A stretch of DNA of 24,679 nucleotides, taken from NCBI GenBank assembly GCA_015501595.1, contig JADNRX010000735.1, positions 1 to 24,679 of the forward strand. Direction: 5' to 3'. Each line of letters begins with the position of its first letter. Position 1 is the stretch's first letter. The stretch is from Hymenopellis radicata (Eukaryota; Basidiomycota; Agaricomycetes; Agaricales; Physalacriaceae). This document shows, one piece after another, positions 8,885 to 18,604 of this stretch. The position numbers were made by a program, and so were the translations under genes. The notes under the pieces were generated by a model that had not been told where the DNA came from, did not search any database, and saw only the letters and a list, made by a program, of their open reading frames with translations.

Positions 8885-10414
8885 CTACTGCTCGTCATTG
8901 GTTTTAACTTCCTCCCCTTCCAAAGCAACTTCCTCCTCTCCTGAGTCGACTTCCTCCTCTCCTGATTCGACTTCCTCCTCTCCTGAGTCGACTTCCTCTC
9001 CTCCCGAGTGAACTCCTGCCTCTCTTTTGACGGCCTTCTTCTTCGGCGAACGGCGGAAGTCAACGACCAAACAAACAACACCGTATATGAGACAGACGGA
9101 ATGTTCGTTCCCGTAGGCCACGTACGTCGTCTTCACCGCGTTGTTCGTCTCCCACTCCGTAACCCAGACCACTCGCGCGTTCGCCACCTTGTAACCGTAT
9201 TTATTCAACTTAAATCTACCCTCTTCGTCCCCTTCTTCTAAATCATTGTCAGAATCAATCACATAGTCCTTGTCGTTAACAAACGCCTCTTCGTCGGAGT
9301 ATTCGCCACAATAAGCATCATCGAGGGGTTCCCAGCACAGGTAGGTAGCTTCACTGTCAAGAGTATAGTGGACCTTCAGGTCGGCTTCGAGCCCGAGTTC
9401 CTGGCATGCACTGTAGATAAGAGCATCGGTGCCTTTCAAGTAGGGCAACAGTTCGGAGACTGTGTGTCCTGCAGGCGAGCCATATTTCAGCGGGTAGGTA
9501 TGTGACAAAGTGAAGCCCAGGCGGCCGCCCTTGGGAAGGAAGGTAGTGTCTGCCAAGAGCTGTTGAAGGCCGTCCTTGATCGCATGATCCTTGCCCTGTG
9601 AGGTGAAGACGGGGGCTACGACAGCGTCCATGTCTTCGAAATACAAGTTGTATGTCAGGGTGACGCGCGAGCCGGATACGACAGGCATTACTTCGTGTTC
9701 GAGATCGCTATAGAAGGCGACGTATGCGACCTTGGGAGCTTCGGGCGTGACGGAAGCGAGCAGCTGCGCAGCGTCGAACGACCATTCAAGGCCTTCATCG
9801 CGGAGCATTAATGTCCTCCTTCGTGGGGTGTAGGGAAGACAATGACAAGAGAGCCGAACATGTTTTCGGCACGAGGAGTGTCCTGATGAGGTTTGAAGAA
9901 GCCGCCTTTGTCTTCAGTCAAACTTATCAGTTTGGACGCTTCAGATGAGAAAAAAAAACCGCTAACCATATACATTGAGCTTGTATCGCTCGGCGCGCAC
10001 TGCACGCTTAACCGACACCGTGAAATCCACAAGATCTTGAGAGATCTTGTTGAGAATGGGCGTACCCGCCAACTCGAAAACGGTGCTGAATTGAGACACG
10101 TCAAGCTTATGTGCTTTACGATAGGTGTCGTCTAGAACCGTCTCTGTACCGCGGCCAAACGGCGCCGCATCAGAGGACGAAATGAGCTGCGATATCTCGT
10201 CATCTGTAGCTGCAGCTAGGTTGAGATAGCTGCCGATACGACTCAGTGGCGAGCAGCAAGGGATCAAGAGACACGCTTACGAAAGGGACTCGTTGTCGGT
10301 AGAGCGGTTCCGGTAGTACAGACCGCATTGCTCTGTGTCGATTTCACAGATACCACTGGTGTATGACTCTTTGGTTAGAGCGGAGCAGATTTGCGCGAAG
10401 GCTGGATGAGACAT
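8885..10414 (-). CDS. 2OG-Fe(II) oxygenase (prolyl 4-hydroxylase-like), frameshifted
   Basis: This belongs to a large Agaricomycete family of 2-oxoglutarate/iron-dependent oxygenases; the substrate is unknown. Exons in coding order are 10281-10414, 9967-10229 and 8885-9911. Visible features are GRGTETVLDDTYRKA, YKLNVY, then FFKPHQDTPR with the iron-binding HxD as H141 and D143, MFGSLVIVFPTPHEGG, the distal iron ligand His in SDLEHEV, and the 2OG-binding Arg in SGSRVTLTYNLYF. One base is missing at about 9809-9811, so CAT-TAA gives a stop directly after HEGGH, in the middle of the double-stranded beta-helix core. The next frame continues the family perfectly. The C-terminal tail carries acidic repeats. 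The start at 10414 is chosen because a TATA box lies just upstream, which excludes the in-frame ATG at 10498. Probably a recent pseudogene or a sequence error. Confidence 0.82.
8928..9011 (-). repeat. Four 21-nt tandem repeats in the oxygenase tail
   Basis: Units lie at 8928-8948, 8949-8969, 8970-8990 and a diverged 8991-9011. The first and third are identical and the second differs by one base. Translated on the minus strand they give repeated (D/E)SGEEEV heptapeptides, an acidic low-complexity extension after the catalytic domain. As 21-nt units they can expand or contract without changing frame. Confidence 0.85.
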
Positions 10415-10454
10415 GATGGTCAGGTTGTAGTGATCCCGTCTCAGAGGAAAGGGT

Positions 10455-10462
10455 CTTTTATA
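10455..10462 (-). promoter_or_regulatory. TATA box of the 2OG oxygenase gene
   Basis: TATAAAAG on the minus strand, 41 nt upstream of the ATG at 10414. The short distance implies a leader of only about 10-15 nt. Confidence 0.5.
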
Positions 10463-11040
10463 TCTTGTGAAGAGGTTGCCCGCCTCCGAAAGGTTCAAGG
10501 TAGCGAGTCATCGATTTCCCACACAAGATGGACCCACATTACGTGAATGAAGAAGGCATGCGTGTCCTTTGATGATTCATTAATAGGGCTGTAACCGGAA
10601 GAAATGAGCGGAAATGAACAGTTGCAGCTAGTAAGACTCCAAGATGTACTCCACCAACACGTCGTTCGTGAGGCGAGCTGTCAGCAGTCGAACAGAACGA
10701 GTCAGAAGGCCTGGAGCAGATTTTATCGCTTGCTAACTTGAAGCTTCGTTCTAGCAAATTATTGTGAGTCATGATAACAGATGTCGATTTAAGCGCTGGC
10801 CAATGAGAGAATCTACCCTTTCCAGCGCTAATATTGAGTGACTCACTAAGGTCAAGTCCAAGCGAGCATCAGTGCCGGGAAACTCCGATGGTTCAGGCTG
10901 CTCCGGTCCTCCGCCTCTTTCAGAGTCTTTCTCGCCGACTGAGGACTCCGACAATTCAAAAACCCGCAGTTCCATACCCGATGGACATTTTACCATGGAA
11001 CTGGCATTGAAGAGTCAACCTTTTTCAAGTTCAACCATGT
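10463..11040. other. Intergenic, no confident gene
   Basis: Lies between two genes transcribed leftward. A 75-codon minus strand ORF (10769-10996; MVKCPSGMELRVFEL...) has moderately protein-like composition, with Glu/Ser/Pro/Gly-rich sequence. It could be a 3' exon of the kinase-like gene or a remnant. I cannot join it to a neighbour in frame. Confidence 0.3.
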
Positions 11041-12123
11041 TTACAACTCTTTATGGACCCTACAATCGGCGTTCGACTGGGAACTTTCTCCGTTCTTTGA
11101 GCAGTGCTTTTTCTCCTCTGCTAACAATGCCATGAGCTGCTCAACAGTAATATAGTTCTCAGCATTCTCCTCCATGTCACGAAGCGCCGCCTCTTTACTA
11201 ATTGGTTCTTGCTCGTCGTCAGAGTCGGAGTCATCAGAGTCAGAGTCATCAAAGTCGTCGGAGTATGTCTCATCTGCAGAGCCGCCATCATTCCTACGAG
11301 CGTGACCGTTAGTGGTCTTGCTCTTCGATGCCTCTCCGCTGATATCAACAACATGCGGAGGTTGCCAGTCGATGAACACCACAACCGATATGTCCTTGTC
11401 TGTCCATACGTTAAGCAAGCTCATATCGCGATACCTGTCGATCGTGAGTCAAGTTTACGAATTTATACAGAACCCAAGAACCAACACTAGTTTCAGCGGG
11501 CTGTTGGCTAGACGTTTTGCTTCTGCTATGGCGAGCTTTCGGAGTTTAGAAACAGATTTCTCGAGATCTAACGATGAGTCGTCGAGGACAATCTCGTGAA
11601 GCGGGGCAAGATTCGGCGAGTCTTCATGCGGATAGTGTTCGTGGATATCTCTCAGGACGAGTTTCCATACGTAAAGGCCCCGATGGCGCTTCCGCTCCTT
11701 GTCATGCGTGTATATTTGTTTTAACTCTTTCTGACAATAGCATGAGCAGTAATTATATTTAAAAAATTCGTGGACTTACTCGTCCCAAGTACTCAACCTC
11801 TTGTTCCGCGAATTGGTTCCCCCGTTTGTCAGAAGGATCGATGACTTTGAGAATGGCGGCTCTCTTCTTCCCGTCATATTCATAACCATCGACGATGCGG
11901 TACGTAACGGAGTTCAGCCCTTGGACATGTTTCTTGAGCCTTTGTAGGTTGTACGTTTTGCCCTTGATCTTCATGGTCTCGCGTGTCGCACTTTCTAGAT
12001 GCATAAAAATTGCCCAAGAGTGTGACCACAAAAGACTCACATGGCTTGGACATGAAGTAAGAGGAAGCAGAGTGCAAATCCCAAGGTAATCACAGAGCGA
12101 AATCGACGATGCCGACTGAACAT
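11041..12123 (-). CDS. Predicted secreted protein with kinase-like motifs (310 aa)
   Basis: Exons in coding order are 12041-12123, 11780-11990, 11486-11730 and 11041-11434. Introns are 49-51 nt and joins are phase 2, 0 and 2, giving one open frame of 310 codons. Residues 1-28 look like a signal peptide: a basic start, then ITLGFALCFLLLHVQA. Spacing suggests a protein-kinase-like fold. AAILKVID carries a beta-3-type Lys (K76) and FAEQEVEYL an alpha-C-type Glu (E92). YRDMSLLN resembles the catalytic loop (D183, N188, with Tyr for the usual His). FIDW resembles the metal-binding Asp motif of aminoglycoside/choline kinase-like proteins (D202). No clear Gly-rich loop is seen. Residues about 229-255 are an Asp/Ser-rich acidic run. 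Kinase activity, or even fold membership, is inference. A TATA box lies 93 nt upstream. It may be a secreted effector-like or pseudokinase protein. Confidence 0.72.
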
Positions 12124-12215
12124 GAGTTCAAAATCTGCTTTAGAGATGATTGAGAATCTGAGAAATTAAGCCTGCCCGCAGGATGATTAAAAGGCTCCGA
12201 GGGTACGCTCATCGC

Positions 12216-12222
12216 TTTATAC
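12216..12222 (-). promoter_or_regulatory. TATA box of the secreted kinase-like gene
   Basis: TATAAAG on the minus strand (CTTTATA on +), 93 nt upstream of the ATG at 12123. No other TATA-like string lies nearer except a weak TTTTAATC at about 12188. Confidence 0.45.
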
Positions 12223-12412
12223 CTGTCGTGCTGCCTAACAACACAACAGTTCGGCAAAGCGGTTGGAACGGGGTCAGACTAGATACCATCATCAACAATG
12301 ATCCAAGGAGATGACTGCCATGACTGACCTAGGACTGACTTCGATGGTTATATGCATTGAGACAGTTTCTAAGGACGCGACCGTCCAACGACATGACCGA
12401 AGCTGGCAAACA

Positions 12413-12429
12413 GTGTCACAGTGTGACAC
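12413..12429. repeat. 17-nt palindrome, TGTCACA-type
   Basis: GTGTCACAGTGTGACAC has two perfect 8-nt inverted arms around a central G. Such symmetry is typical of sites for dimeric DNA-binding proteins. It is about 290 nt upstream of the secreted kinase-like gene and about 850 nt upstream of the gene at 13285. Function is inference. Confidence 0.55.
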
Positions 12430-12918
12430 CACTTTTCTTGAACTTGGGACCCAACAACATCCACAACTTTCCAGGCCGACGTCTATTTTCCTTCCACAAT
12501 GACCTCGACACATTTACTAGCCAGTCCCATACCGGTCCAAGGTCCAGTGAGGACAAATACGCGCTAGTCGGTTTTGTTGTCCTAGTTTGCACCACTGGCA
12601 GCTTTGCAATTCAGCCAACGCGACGGCCGAGATGTATTCTATTGAGAAAGCCTTGAACTGTGGACGTTGCTAGCCCTAGCGCACTTTTTTTGCCCTCCTA
12701 CGTTTGTGGATCGGTCCCTTGAGTCGGCTGAATCGATTTCCTCCTTGCCGTATCGATATCTCAATATACAGTGGTCGCCCGATCTTACTCTCGCGGCAGC
12801 GGCAAGCAAGCTGAGCGCGCTCAGCGAACAGCGTTACAAGTACAATATATACGTATGTTCTTTCCCTCCGGTCCAAGACTCGCTAATGACATCAACGAAA
12901 TAGCTCTCTATCTGTTAT

Positions 12919-13200
12919 TTATTTCCAACCCCGAAATCTACATTGCCTTGTGAACCTTTGCTCGTCCACAACATCGCCTCGTGTTATCGCCAAGTCGCGC
13001 AAAGAGTCTGCCCTGTCAAAATTTCCGTCATCTTTTGGCCAATCAATCCAATAACATCGCCTCCCTCCTTTTCCTTCGACGGAAATCTTCCATCCGTCCA
13101 CATTGACCTTGTCCCATTGTTCGTGTGGCGGGTTCTTAATTGTCGTCCGAATCGAGTAATTTGTGGATGTGGCCCTTGAACGATATAGATACCAGTATGG
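12919..13200 (-). other. Orphan open stretch with protein-like composition
   Basis: The minus strand is open from just after a TGA near 13220 to a TAA at 12919. It reads protein-like text, including NPPHEQWDKVNVDGWK, GGRRCYWIDWPKDDGN and RGDVVDEQRF. The first ATG (13101) lies well inside the stretch. It may be a leftover exon of a lost gene or mobile element, or an exon whose partners are not visible. I do not recognise the family. It overlaps the presumed promoter and leader of the + strand gene at 13285. Confidence 0.25.
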
Positions 13201-13284
13201 TCAATAAAGGCGAGCTCCTCACGTCTGTATCTTGCACCTCAACCACCATCTGACTGCACGCTACTCCCTCTGCTACACTCATCG

Positions 13285-13970
13285 ATGTCCCGCCAGTCCA
13301 CGAAGAAAGTTAAAGCCACTTCTGGCAAGAAGCCAGGCAACAACAAAGGTATAAGAGGTTTCTCGTGACTTTAGAGAGGTATCTGAACGCCATTGTGCAA
13401 CCATCGCTGTCGCTGCCGCTAAGAAGACTCGACAGAGCAAAAAGAAGACGACCGTGAACAATGGTGCGCACCTTCGCTCATCGTTGGTTGCACGCTGGTC
13501 ACTAACTGGGATTCAGCAGACGAAGTCACCACCTCCGACGCGGCTGGAACGTCCGCCGATGCCTCCAACGCGCAGACGACCTCGCAGGAGACCGATTCTG
13601 CCTCTGGCGAATCGGTTGACCAGCCTGGAGGCTCTCACCTACAGAACAATCAACCGACTGCCCAGGCAGTCACGGCCCCTGCTCAGGATGCGTCGAACGC
13701 GACCGACCCTCCCCCTCGACGATCTTCTCGCATAGCCGGCGAGTTCCAATTCATTCTCTTGAATGTTCCGTAGTATTCATCATACCTTCAATAGCCTTCG
13801 CTACTCGGGCTCAAGTTGTCGCAGACGCTGCCCGGGCCCAAGCTGCTACAGACGCTGCCACTGCGCCGAAGGCCAAACGTGCTGCTCCGAAGAGAAAGGA
13901 CAAGGGAAAGGGCACAAGACGCCCAAGCGACGATGATGAAGACGAAGACGACGAAGAGGCGTGGACGTAA
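13285..13970 (+). CDS. Low-complexity basic/acidic protein, probably nuclear
   Basis: The start MSRQSTKKVKATSGKK follows a C-rich leader. Later exons are more certain than the first junction: exon 2 ends at 13463, exon 3 is 13517-13738 and exon 4 is 13795-13970. Intron 13464-13516 has GTGCGC, an ideal CACTAACTG branch site and TTCAG. Intron 13739-13794 uses a GC donor (GCGAGT) and TAG, and the join reads RRSSRIAAFATRAQ. Exon 1 (13285-13348) cannot be joined to exon 2 in frame by a normal-length intron. Either a donor at 13309 is used or a base is missing. The composition is Lys/Arg-rich at the N-terminus, Thr/Ser/Ala/Gln-rich in the middle, and basic then strongly acidic (SDDDEDEDDEE) at the end. 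No domain is recognised; a chromatin or nucleolar role is only a guess. Confidence 0.55.
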
Positions 13971-14037
13971 AGCTCCTGCTGGATGTAGGTCTCAACCGTA
14001 GAGTATACTTGAATTCGATGCAGCTTTAAAGCAACCT

Positions 14038-14849
14038 CTAATAAATCGACGCATACTTCTGCAAAGCTTCCAAGAGTTTGCCCCACCTACCACCATGCCA
14101 CCCTGCGAGGGCTTTCCATTCTTCGCTTTCTGTGCCCAACAGGAGTCGGATCCAATAGATCTCCCCACCCGCAACGAAGTCGACAAACGACGGGGCTGAG
14201 CCCATCGCCCAGACATCTTTCTCGGGATAGCATTTCGCGATCTTTCCCAACTCGAATTCATACTGAGCCCACAGTTCCTTCGCCTCTTCGCCGTGCGGCA
14301 GGAGTTCCTCGATCTTCTTTCCGAAAATACGCTCTCTCGACTCTCTGAAGAAGATCTGGCTTGCCTCGTTCAGGATATCAAACGTCTTCGGGATAACAAA
14401 TCGTGTACATGCGCCGGTCTGGCTGTCCCAGGCGATGCTGTACGCAGCCTGAAGCGTTTCGGTTCCTTCTGGGATTAGGCGAGGTGCATCCGGATAAGTA
14501 TCGTCGAGGTACTTGGCGATGGCGAAGGATTCAGAGATGGCTGCGCCGGTGGAAGGATCGACGATGAATGGCACAGTGTAAATGGGTTCACCAGTCCTGC
14601 GTCTGATGAACGTGTGGGCGACACCAAGGGACTTGCAAGTAGACGCGATGTCGGGGTATTCAACCCAGACCGTCTTGTGAGGGATGCCCTTATAATTGAG
14701 ACAGAAGCTTAACGCAAATCGTTTTGATGAGTATGGCGGCAGTCGGTACGTATATATGCTCACCGAGTCTTCCACACGTTAGGTGACCATGCATTTCCTA
14801 GGGCAGTCGAGGGAATATCGTACAGGATAATCGCGTTCCCGTTGCTCAT
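14038..14849 (-). CDS. Glutathione S-transferase, fungal Ure2p-like/FuA type
   Basis: A cytosolic GST that would conjugate glutathione to electrophiles or cleave ethers, in detoxification or metabolite tailoring. Exon 1 is 14764-14849 and exon 2 is 14038-14707. The 56-nt intron (GTGAGC...TTAAG) splits an Arg codon, and the join gives NAWSPNVWKTRFCLNYKG, the thioredoxin-fold start of this fungal class. Next come IPHKTVWVEYPD, the cis-Pro region YTVPFIVDPSTG, and the ESFAIAKYLDDTYPD glutathione-binding helix, where Glu-Ser is the gamma-glutamyl contact. A helical C-terminal domain follows, with PSFVDFVAGGEIYW. Length is 251 residues, normal for the family. The start at 14849 matches the family N-terminus (MSNGNAIILYDIP), although in-frame ATGs exist at 14864 and 14885. 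It appears intact. It converges on the + strand gene ending at 13970, with only 67 bases between stop codons. Confidence 0.92.
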
Positions 14850-14864
14850 GTTCGTTGAATCCAT

Positions 14865-15328
14865 GTTATGGGAGATGCTTGTCATTTCAACATCAATACC
14901 TATGTGGAGCTACATCCTCACGTGTAAGCTGGTCTGTTGATCTCCATCATTAACGCGATACGGAATGAGGGCCGACTCGAAGGTTACAGCGTTAACCAAA
15001 AACTTCTTGGCCACTGTGATCGATACGAAAATGAACACTAGTGGTTAGGTACAGGAGGAGATTCGAGTCGTTCATGCGTTGATAAAACTATGGCAAAAAC
15101 AGTGAAGGGGATTTCATTCATATTCCGAATTCTATCCCATCCTACAAATACAGTAGATCGTAAGTAAGGCGATGCAGGTAGATGTATTAGTCACTATACT
15201 GGCAGTGCCAGTCGAGTGACGCGTAGCGAAGATCAATGGGCGGTGTCTTCCTCCCTCCTCCTTCCACCTCGCGAGGCGCTGTTCCGCATTAGGGATATTC
15301 GTGAGTCTGCGCCGCTTCGATGCTGCTA
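14865..15328. other. Intergenic, upstream of the GST
   Basis: Presumed promoter of the GST gene and 3' flank of the 58-codon ORF. I see no TATA box. The 70-codon minus ORF at 15132-15344 lacks coding character. Confidence 0.35.
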
Positions 15329-15505
15329 TCACGCCATGCCCCAACTCGTCTCCAACATGACTTCCTCCTCTGATTCACCCTCGTATGTGAGCGGCTCAAT
15401 GGAGCTCGCCTCCTTCCGCTCGTATTCGCATAAGATCAAGCTGAGCAGGAGCGCGAAACCCATCCAGGCCTGTGCGGCTTCCGTGTGCAGCGTGAAATGG
15501 GGCAT
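15329..15505 (-). CDS. Candidate 58-aa single-pass membrane microprotein
   Basis: An unspliced 58-codon ORF starts at 15505 (MPHFTLHTEAAQAW) and ends in a TGA at 15329-15331. It has one hydrophobic stretch (MGFALLLSLILC, about residues 15-26), then basic ERK and a markedly acidic tail (YEGESEEEVMLE). Upstream lies a C- and CA-rich leader (ACCACCTCTCATCGCACCC), and a TATA-like TATTTAAAT 142 nt before the ATG. The combination of leader, box and charge asymmetry suggests a real gene. There is no intron to confirm it and no family is recognised. Confidence 0.38.
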   Translation of the reverse strand: MPHFTLHTEAAQAWMGFALLLSLILCEYERKEASSIEPLTYEGESEEEVMLETSWGMA

Positions 15506-15646
15506 GCGCGATGATGTGGTGGGTGCGATGAGAGGTGGTATTTGTGGTAGAAAAGACGAGGATGTTATCGTCTTTAAAGTAGTAGTGCTTGGTAGTTGCT
15601 AGTGTGTTTGCAGTTGGCTGAAGAGTGAGTGTCGTCCAGCACGAGC

Positions 15647-15655
15647 ATTTAAATA
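15647..15655 (-). promoter_or_regulatory. TATA-like box upstream of the 58-aa ORF
   Basis: TATTTAAAT on the minus strand, followed by GCTCGTGCTGGACG and a C-rich leader. It is placed as expected for a promoter driving the ORF at 15329-15505. Confidence 0.35.
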
Positions 15656-16744
15656 CATGAATCCTCGCTCCAAGCAGCGGAGTCACCAGCCTCGGCCCAG
15701 AGTCCCGGTCTTGCCCACCCGACCATGGGAGGTCTAGGATCATTCCGGAGTCGTGCGCGACAGCGGATACTATGACGATTCTTGACTGAGACACGTTGGA
15801 GATCTTGATACTTGATTCTGAGCTACGACCATCAGTGTTAGTGCCGACCGACGAAACCGAGGATCACAGTTTAGCTCCAGGTGTGTCGAGCAGATGCGCC
15901 ACATTTCCCGGACCTTCATGTTGACAATGTGGCAGAACGCTCCAGCCGGTGGTGCATGCGGCGCTTTCGAGCGGAGGCCAAGACAATCTCTTTGTAGACT
16001 ATCGTACAAAACATGTGTTATTCCTTCTGGGCGTATCGCGCCCGATGCGTCGGGCCCATTCCAGACGGACGATTCCGGTATTTTTCAAGATCTCGCTACC
16101 TCGAAGGAACGTTTTATGGAGCTCGTCCGCGTTGGCGACAAAGGACTACGTGCTGAGAAACTAGGAGGCGGCGAGGCAGTCCGACCACTCCAATCGATAG
16201 AAGTCGGTCTCAGTCAGCAGTAAAGAGAGTTGACATTTACTGACACTTACACTTGGTTTAAATGCTAGGGATATCCGTAAATGAGCTGAGATGTTATTCT
16301 TTCTTCATTTCTTCATTCCGCGCCTCGAGCTTTGTGTACGGCCTGCCCATACATCAACAACCGTATATCTTATCATTGCGAGCTGTAAACGGAGACTGGT
16401 TCGAGACTATGGGCGGCGCTTGGTAATTCCTTTACAGCGATTCGGGCTCGCCGCTGCACCATCAATGATTAGTTAGTGGTCTCGAACCCCATGCCGCAAC
16501 GCGCATCTTACCCCACGGGAGGCGCTGTGAGTGCGATGGAGGCGTTGCCGTAAACCAGATACCTGTAGGAGGACCTCCCTCGTATGAGGACGTACGACAC
16601 CTGAATTTCTCTCGTAGATGGCATTGTCGCTCGAGATGATAAAGTCTATCAGACGATGTCGATGCAGGAATGACTGGATCACTCGTCTCTTCGATGAACG
16701 TTCCTAACATCGCTGAGTGGAGGCCAGTTGTATTGGGCAACGAG
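15656..16744. other. About 1.1 kb without a supported gene
   Basis: ORFs of up to 109 codons (15894-16223, +) and 99 codons (16462-16761, -) exist. Their composition is not protein-like and no intron signals connect them. I see nothing definite. Confidence 0.35.
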
Positions 16745-18047
16745 CTAAGAAATGAGGCCAAGCAGTGCAGTTACTATCGTCCTCGTAATATGAACCGGCC
16801 GCGTAAACCAGTTCACCTCGATGAACTGATAAACAAGCCTCATGCAGGGAGCGTCGAACGTCAATAGCAAGCAGACCGAGGTCCAAGTAACCCACCATAG
16901 CCAACCCGCCACCCCACCAACACGCCGTCCCGTGACCTTTGTAAACAAGTGTTCGACTACGACGCCTACCCCATTCAGGATGAACATCGGCGACAAGAAA
17001 CAACACATTCCCCGCTCCCTCTGGATGCTCCACATTCCAATATCATGGTACACGCCAGAGGCAATGAAAGCGCCCAACACATACCCAACGCGACCCAGCG
17101 GATATCCCAAAGCAACACCCCCAGTGTTGCTGAGCATGTCCCGATAAGCCTGATGCCAGCGGACATTCCAGAGTTCAGATAAAGACGTAGAACGCCACGG
17201 TGAGTTATACAGGGGAGGCCACTCGTCAGGAGCCTGGCGGAAAATAAGGACAGCGATCAGCTGGACTATCCGATGTTCTGCCTCTAGCGACCCGTATACA
17301 GCGATAGGATACAACATGACTTGGATGTAGCGTTTCACAGCGAGTGGGATGGGCACGGGAAAGTTCTCGTCGAAGAGGTGCGCGTTGAGGTAGTGCGCCG
17401 CCTCGAAAATCAGGCCTGTTCTCATGAAACCAGTGAAGTTGTACCAGAGGAATGCACGTGTCCGCTTTTTGGGATCAGATGGGAGGTAGGGTACTGGCTT
17501 TATCGTCGCGTAGCGCTTCGACCAGTCCCAGCCGATGCCCCGGAAATTGAAGCATAGGTCCCCAGCGTCCCAGAGGACCTGTGAGATCGGCCTGCTTTTG
17601 GAAGGATCGCGTCCCTTGCCGACGCGCGTATAGTGTTTCTTCGCAAAAGCCCACACAATCATCCGAAATGAGATAATGCACGCCCATGTCTATGTGTTCC
17701 ATGGTGAGTATGGCGTCTGACGTAGGATCACGACTCACCATCGTTCCCATGTTATCAGCGTTCCTTTTCGGATCTCCTTCCGATATATCGAGGGTCCCAA
17801 GACGGATTACGAGGAATAGCCACAGCGGAAGCAGCGCTATTCGAATGTAATAGGTGCCCGGGAAGGTGACAAGCAAAGCCGCGGCGTAGTAGCCAAGCTG
17901 AGCGGGAAGAAACACGGTCGGGAAAGTCTTGTCATCGAGTGGTACGATAGGCCACGGTGCAGCGAACCAGCCGACTTGGGGACTACATACGACGGATGGA
18001 TGTCATTTAGAGGGATAACAGAGAGGAGGGGACACATACCAGGACAT
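16745..18047 (-). CDS. Wax-synthase-like membrane O-acyltransferase
   Basis: A polytopic membrane acyltransferase of the MBOAT_2 / wax-synthase-like group. In Agaricomycetes this group includes acetyltransferases that decorate terpenoids; the substrate here is unknown. Exons in coding order are 18040-18047, 17739-17982 and 16745-17689, with introns of 57 and 49 nt, giving 398 residues. The first exon is only 8 nt (ATGTCCTG), so the start is less certain than the rest. Joins read PQVGWFAAPWPIVPLD and GTMTWACIISFRMIVW. Family signatures are SLSELWNVRWHQAYRD and the conserved membrane-embedded His in ASGVYHDIGMWS, plus several hydrophobic helices (for example YYIRIALLPLWLFLVIRL). The last exon is a long uninterrupted frame. 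No damage is seen. A TATA-like CATATAGAG lies about 40 nt upstream of the start. Confidence 0.85.
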
Positions 18048-18084
18048 AAAGACAGCGAGTTGGGTTCACGTCTCAACGTTGACC

Positions 18085-18093
18085 CTCTATATG
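18085..18093 (-). promoter_or_regulatory. TATA-like box of the acyltransferase gene
   Basis: CATATAGAG on the minus strand, 38 nt upstream of the proposed ATG at 18047. The match to TATA is imperfect. Its position supports the short first exon. Confidence 0.35.
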
Positions 18094-18604
18094 TCTTCTC
18101 CCCCTTGATATGCACGGCGATCCTTACGAATTTGAGTTGAATTTGAGGGTACGCAACCAACCAGACCGTGAAACGCGTAATGATGCATAACAAATGCTGA
18201 CAGAGCTCTCTGACAACCAAACGTTCCGTCATAGCGGAAGTATAGGTGCTGACTTGCAAACAGCAGGAAACCTTGACTGTGGCAATCGGTAGCGTCGGAT
18301 TCGACCAGAAAAGAGGCAGAAGTAGTACTACAAGGTAGATGGGCTAGAAGTACAGGTTTGGTCGCCCGGTCACCGCATTATTGCGAACGAATGCGTCAAC
18401 CCCTTGACACCGGACTTGGCTGCTCCGAAAACGTGCGCTCTCTCCGTGTTGGGGTGAAAAAAATTTCGGACTGGATTATTGAGGGTAATACAACTTGACA
18501 AGGTGATAGACAGAATCCTGGGATTGTGCCAAGTTCTCCTAGCCGACATGGTCCCTACGAGAAAGTATCAGGAATGTTAAATTTTCATATGAGCCAGGAA
18601 GAAA

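Larger units (their letters stand above)
12223..13284. other. About 1 kb without a confident gene
   Basis: It contains a perfect 17-nt palindrome at 12413-12429. It also has a minus strand open stretch (about 12919-13200) with unusually protein-like composition that lacks a start codon, listed separately. The last 100 bases, up to the ATG at 13285, form a C-rich leader. Nothing else is recognised. Confidence 0.35.

Noticed and set aside
10415..10498. Upstream in-frame start for the 2OG oxygenase
   Set aside because: It lies upstream of the TATAAAAG box at 10455-10462, so it would not be in the mRNA.
13811..14086. Serine-run minus strand ORF
   Set aside because: Antisense to the acidic GAC/GAA-rich exon of the + strand gene; the Ser run is a by-product.
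15894..16223. 109-codon + strand ORF
   Set aside because: No coding bias or recognisable motif, and the overlapping frames are equally open.
16470..16495. B-box-like GGGTTCGAGACC on the minus strand (another at about 7000)
   Set aside because: No pairing stems or anticodon arm around either site, so not tRNA genes.
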